Under the pieces are notes generated by a model. That model saw nothing but the letters and a program-made list of their open reading frames with translations. It had not been told where the DNA came from and did no database searches. Source: an uncultured Clostridia bacterium (GTDB lineage: Bacteria; Bacillota_A; Clostridia; TANB77; CAG-508). Taken from it: a stretch of DNA of 12,407 nt. The translations under genes and the position numbers were made by a program. Positions 6,482-12,407 of the stretch are shown in pieces (position 1 is the first letter of the stretch; each line of letters begins with the position of its first letter). The DNA lies in assembly GCA_947628335.1 (NCBI GenBank), contig CANQZT010000028.1, forward strand, positions 1 through 12,407. The letters run 5' to 3'.

Positions 6482-6520
6482 AAATAAAGTTGATATAAAT
6501 CAACTTTATTTTTATGCTGT
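6473..6520. terminator. Bidirectional terminator between convergent tmcAL and clpX
   Basis: A perfect 21-bp inverted repeat (6473-6493 with 6500-6520) surrounds a 6-base loop. A and T runs in both arms give U-rich ends on either strand, so it should terminate both genes. The stop codons of tmcAL (6479-6481) and clpX (6514-6512) lie inside the stem. Confidence 0.93.
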
Positions 6521-7819
6521 TTCGCTATTCTTTTGTACTACCTTTTTCTTTTTTATATTTTTTTTTGGTACTTTTTCTTCATTTATAATTAACTTTGGTG
6601 CACTTCCGTTTTGCACAGTTTCCTTAGTTACTATACACTTTTCTATTTTTGGATTAGATGGTATTTCAAACATAATATCTCTCATAATATCCTCTATAAT
6701 AGAACGCAATCCTCTTGCTCCTGTATTTCTTTCAATTGCTTTATCCACAATTAAATTTAATGCTTCTCTTTCAAATTCTAACTCTACATCATCTAATTCA
6801 AGCAATTTTTTATATTGCTTTACCAAAGCATTTTTTGGCTCTGTTACTATTTGAATTAAAGCTTCTCTATCTAATTCATTTAATGTTGCAATAATTGGAA
6901 GTCTACCAACAAATTCTGGTATTAGCCCAAATTTCAACAAATCTTGTGGTAATAATTCACTATAAATAGCTGATTTATCTATTTCTTTTTTACTTTCAAT
7001 TTTTGCACCAAAACCAATTACTTTCTTTCCTATTCTTTCATCTATTATTTTATCTAATCCCTCAAATGCACCACCACAAATAAATAAAATGTTAGATGTA
7101 TTTATTTGTAAAAATTCTTGGTGAGGATGTTTTCTTCCTCCTTGTGGTGGAACAGATGCAACAGTTCCTTCTACAATTTTTAATAATGCTTGTTGTACAC
7201 CTTCCCCACTAACATCTCTTGTAATAGATGGATTTTCAGATTTTCTGGTTATTTTATCTATTTCATCAATATATATAATTCCTTTTTCTGCAAGCTCTAT
7301 ATCATAATCAGCTGCTTGAATCAATTTTAAAAGTATATTTTCAACATCTTCACCAACATATCCTGCTTCTGTTAATGTAGTTGCATCTGCAATCGCAAAC
7401 GGTACTTTCAATATTCTTGCAAGTGTTTGTGCAAGTAATGTTTTTCCACACCCTGTTGGACCTAATAATAAAACATTACTTTTTTGAATTTCTACATCAT
7501 TTATTTCATCTTCGCTATTTATTCTTTTATAATGATTATATACTGCAACTGCAAGAGTTTTTTTGGCTTCTTCTTGACCAATTACATATTGGTCTAATGT
7601 GTTTTTAATTTCTTCTGGTTTTGGAAGCGTACTTACTTCTTCAACAGTATATCCTGTTTCTTCTTCATCTATATAATCCTCATCAATTATATTTTTGCAC
7701 AATGAAATACATTCATCACAAATATATACACCAGGACCTGCAACAATTCTTTTTACACTATCTTGTGTTTTACCACAAAAAGAACATTTTATATTTTTTT
7801 CATTTTGATTTTTTGGCAT
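6512..7819 (-). CDS. clpX: ATP-dependent Clp protease ATP-binding subunit ClpX
   Basis: Hexameric AAA+ unfoldase that feeds tagged proteins into ClpP. Its 435 residues are normal for the family. The N-terminal zinc-binding domain has Cys12, Cys15, Cys34 and Cys37. Walker A GPTGCGKT is at 120-127, pore loop GYVG at 153-156, Walker B IIYIDE at 181-186, RKH loop at 229-231, the ClpP-docking IGF at 268-270 and sensor-2 GAR at 367-369. The Lys-rich C-terminal tail ([14 protein letters not shown]) is unconserved. ATG 7819 is set by homology; upstream in-frame stops leave no earlier start. The strong AAAGGAGG is 34 bases upstream, separated by a hairpin that also carries a tiny ORF. It lies 65 bases after clpP, probably one transcript. 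Confidence 0.97.
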   Translation of the reverse strand: MPKNQNEKNIKCSFCGKTQDSVKRIVAGPGVYICDECISLCKNIIDEDYIDEEETGYTVEEVSTLPKPEEIKNTLDQYVIGQEEAKKTLAVAVYNHYKRINSEDEINDVEIQKSNVLLLGPTGCGKTLLAQTLARILKVPFAIADATTLTEAGYVGEDVENILLKLIQAADYDIELAEKGIIYIDEIDKITRKSENPSITRDVSGEGVQQALLKIVEGTVASVPPQGGRKHPHQEFLQINTSNILFICGGAFEGLDKIIDERIGKKVIGFGAKIESKKEIDKSAIYSELLPQDLLKFGLIPEFVGRLPIIATLNELDREALIQIVTEPKNALVKQYKKLLELDDVELEFEREALNLIVDKAIERNTGARGLRSIIEDIMRDIMFEIPSNPKIEKCIVTKETVQNGSAPKLIINEEKVPKKNIKKKKVVQKNSETA

Positions 7820-7823
7820 TTTC

Positions 7824-7850
7824 TTAGCATATGTTAGTTTTTACTAACAT
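7824..7850 (-). CDS. Possible 8-codon leader ORF before clpX
   Basis: ATG at 7850 opens an 8-codon frame (MLVKTNIC, stop TAA 7826-7824) that ends 4 bases before the clpX ATG. AAAGGAGG lies only 3 bases upstream, closer than optimal. If translated it could couple to clpX or hold the overlapping hairpin open. It competes with the structural explanation for the same bases and may not be expressed. Confidence 0.25.
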   Translation of the reverse strand: MLVKTNIC

Positions 7851-7861
7851 ATTCCTCCTTT
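7829..7861 (-). promoter_or_regulatory. Ribosome site plus hairpin controlling the clpX start
   Basis: On the minus strand AAAGGAGG (7861-7854) is followed after one base by a perfect hairpin, ATATGTTAGT - AAAA - ACTAACATAT (7852-7829), and then nine bases to the clpX ATG. With the hairpin folded, the ribosome site lies about 10 bases from the start; unfolded it is too far away. The fold therefore appears to set clpX initiation. Confidence 0.6.
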
Positions 7862-7884
7862 TATACTATATTTAAAATTATAAA

Positions 7885-8487
7885 TTACATTCTTTTTTCC
7901 ATAATTCCATCAATTAGACCATATTTTAGTGCCTCTTCTGCTGTCATATAATTATCTCTTTCTGTATCTTTTTCAATTGTTTCTAGACTTTGACCTGTTC
8001 TATCACTTAATAATTTATTTAATTTTTCTCTTGTTTTTACCATGTGATCTGCATGTATTTTAATTTCTGTTGCTTGACCTGATATTCCATTTCCACCAAT
8101 TAGTGGTTGATGTATTAATATTTCAGCATTTGGTGTTGCAAATCTTTTTCCCTTTTCTCCAGATGCAAGTAATACTGCTCCCATACTTGCTGCCATTCCT
8201 ATACAAATTGTTGAAACAGGACATTTGATGTAATTCATTGTATCTACTATTCCCATTCCATCTGTAATAGAACCTCCTGGTGAATTAATGTATAAACTTA
8301 TTTCTTTATCTGGATCTTCTGACTCTAAAAATAGTAATTGTGCTATTACCAAGCTTGCCGTTGTTGGATTTACATCTTCTCCTAAAAATATAATTCTGTC
8401 TTTTAAAAGCCTTGAAAAAATATCATATGACCTTTCTCCTTTATTGGTTTGTTCAATAACATATGGAACTAAACTATTTTGTAACAT
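7885..8487 (-). CDS. clpP: ATP-dependent Clp protease proteolytic subunit ClpP
   Basis: Serine protease that assembles as a 14-subunit barrel with ClpX. Starting at ATG 8487 it has 200 residues. The catalytic triad is Ser101 in [11 protein letters not shown], His126 in LIHQPLIGG and Asp178 in DTERDNYM. The handle and oxyanion region (YINSPGGS) is intact. ATG 8487 is preferred over ATG 8493 because GGGAGG is 7 bases away from the former and only one base from the latter. It follows tig after a strong terminator, so it should have its own promoter in the short gap, but I could not identify one with confidence. Downstream clpX is probably in the same transcript. Confidence 0.96.
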   Translation of the reverse strand: MLQNSLVPYVIEQTNKGERSYDIFSRLLKDRIIFLGEDVNPTTASLVIAQLLFLESEDPDKEISLYINSPGGSITDGMGIVDTMNYIKCPVSTICIGMAASMGAVLLASGEKGKRFATPNAEILIHQPLIGGNGISGQATEIKIHADHMVKTREKLNKLLSDRTGQSLETIEKDTERDNYMTAEEALKYGLIDGIMEKRM

Positions 8488-8528
8488 ATTCATTCCTCCC
8501 TAACAATATAATTTTCTTTTATTTTAAT

Positions 8529-8582
8529 AAAAAGTCAGAGGCATCCTTGCTTATTCCTATTTATTTCATACCTCCGACTTTT
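8529..8582 (-). terminator. Rho-independent terminator of tig
   Basis: Directly after the tig stop (8587), minus-strand AAAAGTCGGAGG pairs with CCTCTGACTTTT (12 bp, one G-U wobble) across a loop of about 29 bases. A run of five T and an AT-rich tail follow. It separates tig from clpP. Confidence 0.8.
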
Positions 8583-8586
8583 GCTA

Positions 8587-9870
8587 TTATTTTATTTTTG
8601 CATTTTCTACAATAAATTCTATTGCTCTTTCACTTTTTAATGACTCTTCTATGTATTTTACAAATTCTTCATTTTCTTTTAATTGTTCAGCTTTTTGTCC
8701 ATACATTTTAGCCATTTCCTCTATTTTTTCATCTACCTTTTTAGCATCTGCTTCAATTTTTTCAGCTTTTATAATTGCTTCGATTACTAATCTATTTTTT
8801 ACAGATGTTTTAGCTTGTTCTTCATATTCTTTTCTAAATTCTTCGTTTGTTTTTCCAATAATTTTTAGATAATTTTCTAATTTCATTCCTTGGTATGAAA
8901 GTCTTTGTTCTATTTCTTTAGTCATATTATCAATTTCTGTTTCTATCATTCCAGATGGAATATCTAAATCAACATTATCACATACTGCTTTAATTGCTGC
9001 ATCTTCTGTTTCGTATTTTTCTTTATTTTTATTTTCTTCTTCTAATTTTTCTTTAATACTAGCTTTTAATTCTTTTAATGTATCAAATTCACTAACATCC
9101 TTTGCAAACTCATCATCTAAAGCTGGCATTTCTTTTTTCTTAATCTCATGTAGTTTTACTTTAAATATTGCATCTTTTCCTTTTAGTTCTTCTGAAAAAT
9201 AATCCTCTGGGAACTTTACTTTTACTTCTTTTTCTTCATCTATTTTCATACCAATAATTTGATCTTCAAATCCTGGTATAAATGTATTGCTTCCTATTGT
9301 TAATTCATAATTATCTGCTTTTCCACCTTCAAATGCAACATCATCAATAAATCCTTCAAAGTCTATTACTGTAATATCATCTTTTTTTACAGCTCTATCT
9401 TCTACAGATATTAATCTTGCATTTTTTTCTTGCATATGGCCTAGTTCATGTTTAATATCTGCATCAGATACATTATACTCAACTTTTTTTAATTCTATAC
9501 CTTTATATTTTCCTAGTTTTACTTCTGGCTTTGTTTGAACAACAGCTGTAAAAATCAAGTCTTGTCCTTTTCCAATTTGTTTAACATCAATATCAGGATG
9601 ACTAACTGCTTCTATATTATTCTCTTTTAATTCTCTTTCATATACTTCTGGAACAACTTCATTAAATGCATCTTCATAAAATATTTCATCTCCATAGTAT
9701 CTTTCAACAATATTCATTGGTGCTTTTCCTTTTCTAAATCCAGGAATATTAAAATATTTTGCACTTTTTAAATATACTTTTTTGATTGCTTCATCAAATT
9801 TTTCCGATTCGATTGTAAATTCTAATTTTAATTCGTTTTTGTTTTCTGTTTTTTCAATTTTGATACTCAT
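8587..9870 (-). CDS. tig: Trigger factor
   Basis: Ribosome-bound chaperone and peptidyl-prolyl isomerase that meets nascent chains at the exit tunnel. Its 427 residues match the family. The N-terminal ribosome-binding domain carries GFRKGKAP at 44-51 with the L23-contacting Phe-Arg-Lys. An FKBP-like isomerase domain follows near 150-245, including DFEGFIDDVAFEGGKADN and IPGFEDQIIGMK. The remainder is the helical, Lys/Glu-rich chaperone domain. AAAGGTGA precedes ATG 9870 by 5 bases. It has its own strong promoter and terminator, so it is probably a single-gene unit ahead of clpP-clpX, the usual Firmicute order. Confidence 0.96.
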   Translation of the reverse strand: MSIKIEKTENKNELKLEFTIESEKFDEAIKKVYLKSAKYFNIPGFRKGKAPMNIVERYYGDEIFYEDAFNEVVPEVYERELKENNIEAVSHPDIDVKQIGKGQDLIFTAVVQTKPEVKLGKYKGIELKKVEYNVSDADIKHELGHMQEKNARLISVEDRAVKKDDITVIDFEGFIDDVAFEGGKADNYELTIGSNTFIPGFEDQIIGMKIDEEKEVKVKFPEDYFSEELKGKDAIFKVKLHEIKKKEMPALDDEFAKDVSEFDTLKELKASIKEKLEEENKNKEKYETEDAAIKAVCDNVDLDIPSGMIETEIDNMTKEIEQRLSYQGMKLENYLKIIGKTNEEFRKEYEEQAKTSVKNRLVIEAIIKAEKIEADAKKVDEKIEEMAKMYGQKAEQLKENEEFVKYIEESLKSERAIEFIVENAKIK

Positions 9871-9907
9871 TTAATTCACCTTTCTCTTTTTTCAAATTAG
9901 CTTTTAT

Positions 9908-9935
9908 ATTATATCACGTTTTTTTAATATTGCAA
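9908..9935 (-). promoter_or_regulatory. Promoter of tig
   Basis: Minus-strand -35 TTGCAA (9935-9930), 16-base spacer and perfect extended -10 TGATATAAT (TATAAT at 9913-9908). It is about 38 bases upstream of the tig ATG. Confidence 0.75.
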
Positions 9936-10015
9936 GTCTTTTCCATAAACTAAATTTCAAATTCATTAATAATTTTCGTACTAAAACATTTCATAATTTA
10001 AATATAATTATAAAT

Positions 10016-10819
10016 TTATACATACTGTTCTACATTTATAACTAATCTTCCTTTTCTTGTATTTCTTTCTATATTAGATATTTTAAATCTTCCTTTTCCT
10101 CGTATTGTTATAATATCATTTTCCTGTAATATTTTAGAATTTTTTATAACATTCTCAAAATTGACAAAAACCCTTCCAGAACTTATAATTTCTTCTGCTT
10201 TTGACCTTGAGGTAGTAACTAGTTCTGCTACAACATTATCCACTCTTAGTGAAGTAAGAATAATTTGTATTGTATTAGTTTTTATATCTATACTATGTAA
10301 TTCTTCTATTGATTTTATATTTATTTCTGATTTACTAAATCTTGTCAAATTTTCTATATTAGTTTTTACATATTCAATGATATCATTTAAAATTACAATA
10401 TGAGCCCCTTCTTCAAATGTAACGATATCTCCTATTTTTTCTCTTTTTATCCCTAATTTCATTAATCCTCCTAGATAATCTCTATGTGTATATTCTCCCT
10501 TCAGATTATTAGGCAATAAAATTTCTATAACCTGCATAATTTTGTCATAATTTTTTTCTATCATTTGAATAGTAAATTTTTTAGGATAAAATATTAATAC
10601 TGTTCTTTCAGTTTCTTCGCTTCCTCCAAAAAACATATAGTTTTCATACTTTATTCGAGCTAGTAACTTTTGAAGTAAATTTTTTTGATATATATCTAAA
10701 AAATCTGTATTAGTTATCTTATTTCTTATTTTTGCTAATTCCATTTTGTCAAAAACTTTAGCTACTAATAACCTATCTTCTTCTTTTTTATAAAGATTTA
10801 ATATCTCTTGTTTATTCAT
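10016..10819 (-). CDS. ylmH: YlmH-family S4-domain RNA-binding protein
   Basis: RNA-binding protein of the YlmH family. B. subtilis YlmH binds ribosomal complexes and has been linked to ribosome-associated quality control; the gene often lies near divIVA but stands alone here. Starting at ATG 10819 it has 267 residues. The YlmH hallmark HRDYLGGLMKLGIKREKIGD lies near 112-131. The C-terminal S4 domain spans about 190-246 (SLRVDNVVAELVTTSRSKAE, SGRVFVNFENV). ATG 10819 is preferred because GGGGA lies 5 bases before it; ATG 10831 would add four residues but has no ribosome site. It follows the eno terminator, so a separate promoter is likely; TATAAA near 10845 with a T-rich -35 is a weak candidate. 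Confidence 0.85.
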   Translation of the reverse strand: MNKQEILNLYKKEEDRLLVAKVFDKMELAKIRNKITNTDFLDIYQKNLLQKLLARIKYENYMFFGGSEETERTVLIFYPKKFTIQMIEKNYDKIMQVIEILLPNNLKGEYTHRDYLGGLMKLGIKREKIGDIVTFEEGAHIVILNDIIEYVKTNIENLTRFSKSEINIKSIEELHSIDIKTNTIQIILTSLRVDNVVAELVTTSRSKAEEIISSGRVFVNFENVIKNSKILQENDIITIRGKGRFKISNIERNTRKGRLVINVEQYV

Positions 10820-10862
10820 AATTATCCCCATATTTATAATTTTATACTAAGATATATTAGCA

Positions 10863-10901
10863 CAAAAAAAATTGCTATGCAATATATCTCTGCAAAGCAA
10901 T
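10863..10901 (-). terminator. Rho-independent terminator of eno
   Basis: On the minus strand ATTGCTTTGCA (10901-10891) pairs with TGCATAGCAAT (10881-10871), with one internal T-T mismatch and a 9-base loop, followed by a run of T residues. It lies 12 bases after the eno stop. Confidence 0.9.
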
Positions 10902-10912
10902 AATTTTACAAT

Positions 10913-12211
<1,299 letters not shown>

Positions 12212-12294
12212 TTATATTTTCTTTAATAGTATGTGGTATTTTAATGAACTTTATTCCATTTTCACTCAATATAAAAATTTTCAATTTTTTTCTA

Positions 12295-12323
12295 TTGACA
12301 ACAATATATAAATATGCTAATAT
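12295..12323 (+). promoter_or_regulatory. Sigma-A type promoter of tRNA-Leu
   Basis: Perfect -35 TTGACA (12295-12300), 17-base spacer and -10 TAATAT (12318-12323). Transcription would start near 12330, about 10 bases before the tRNA. Confidence 0.8.
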
Positions 12324-12340
12324 ATACATTGTTAATAAAT

Positions 12341-12407
12341 GCGGATGTGGCGGAACTGGTAGACGCGCTGGTCTTAGGAACCAGTGCCAACGGCGTGGGG
12401 GTTCGAG
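12341..12407 (+). tRNA. tRNA-Leu (anticodon TAG), 3' end cut by the window
   Basis: The sequence begins with acceptor strand GCGGATG and a class II D arm (TGGCGGAACTGGTAGACGC). Anticodon stem CTGGT/ACCAG encloses loop CTTAGGA, with anticodon TAG at 12375-12377, which reads CTN leucine codons. The long variable arm (TGCCAACGGCGTG) and the start of the T arm (GGGGTTCGAG) are present; the 3' acceptor strand is outside the window. Confidence 0.96.

Noticed and set aside
9871..10015. Possible small RNA or gene between tig and ylmH
   Set aside because: Apart from the tig promoter the gap holds only AT-rich sequence without a stable hairpin or a frame with a ribosome site.

Overview
The window is strongly AT-rich and codes almost entirely on the minus strand. 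It carries spoIIM, an engulfment gene of endospore formers, next to an EndoQ gene and xerD, a neighbourhood resembling yqxK-spoIIM-xerD of Bacillus. With strong AGGAGG-type ribosome sites and a separate tig / clpP-clpX cluster, this points to a low-GC endospore-forming Firmicute, most likely an uncultivated member of Clostridia. The lineage is an inference; no species can be named from the sequence.

Layout from left to right: a tRNA-Asn (minus) with its own promoter; xerD (minus) with its own promoter and terminator-like hairpin; spoIIM (minus), which can only be read full length if translation shifts frame; an EndoQ-type DNA repair nuclease; a small unknown protein and an HD-like unknown protein sharing one promoter; coaE and rnhA as a two-gene unit; tmcAL on the plus strand, divergent from rnhA through overlapping promoters; then, converging on tmcAL through one shared perfect hairpin, clpX, clpP and tig (minus). 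Beyond these are ylmH and eno, each with its own start signals, and a partial tRNA-Leu (plus) cut by the window end.

Most genes are housekeeping: protein quality control (Tig, ClpP, ClpX, YlmH), DNA maintenance (XerD, RNase HI, EndoQ), coenzyme A synthesis (CoaE), glycolysis (Eno) and tRNA modification (TmcAL).

The standout is spoIIM. Its three overlapping pieces join into one 215-residue SpoIIM if the ribosome skips the C of each of three in-frame CGG triplets (1706-1704, 1462-1460, 1455-1453, minus strand). I found no other in-frame CGG codon in any gene of the window, although these genes encode about 130 arginines by hand count. The simplest reading is that CGG is unassigned or nearly undecodable here, and that spoIIM depends on, and may be controlled by, +1 frameshifting at CGG. 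I know of no description of this for spoIIM.
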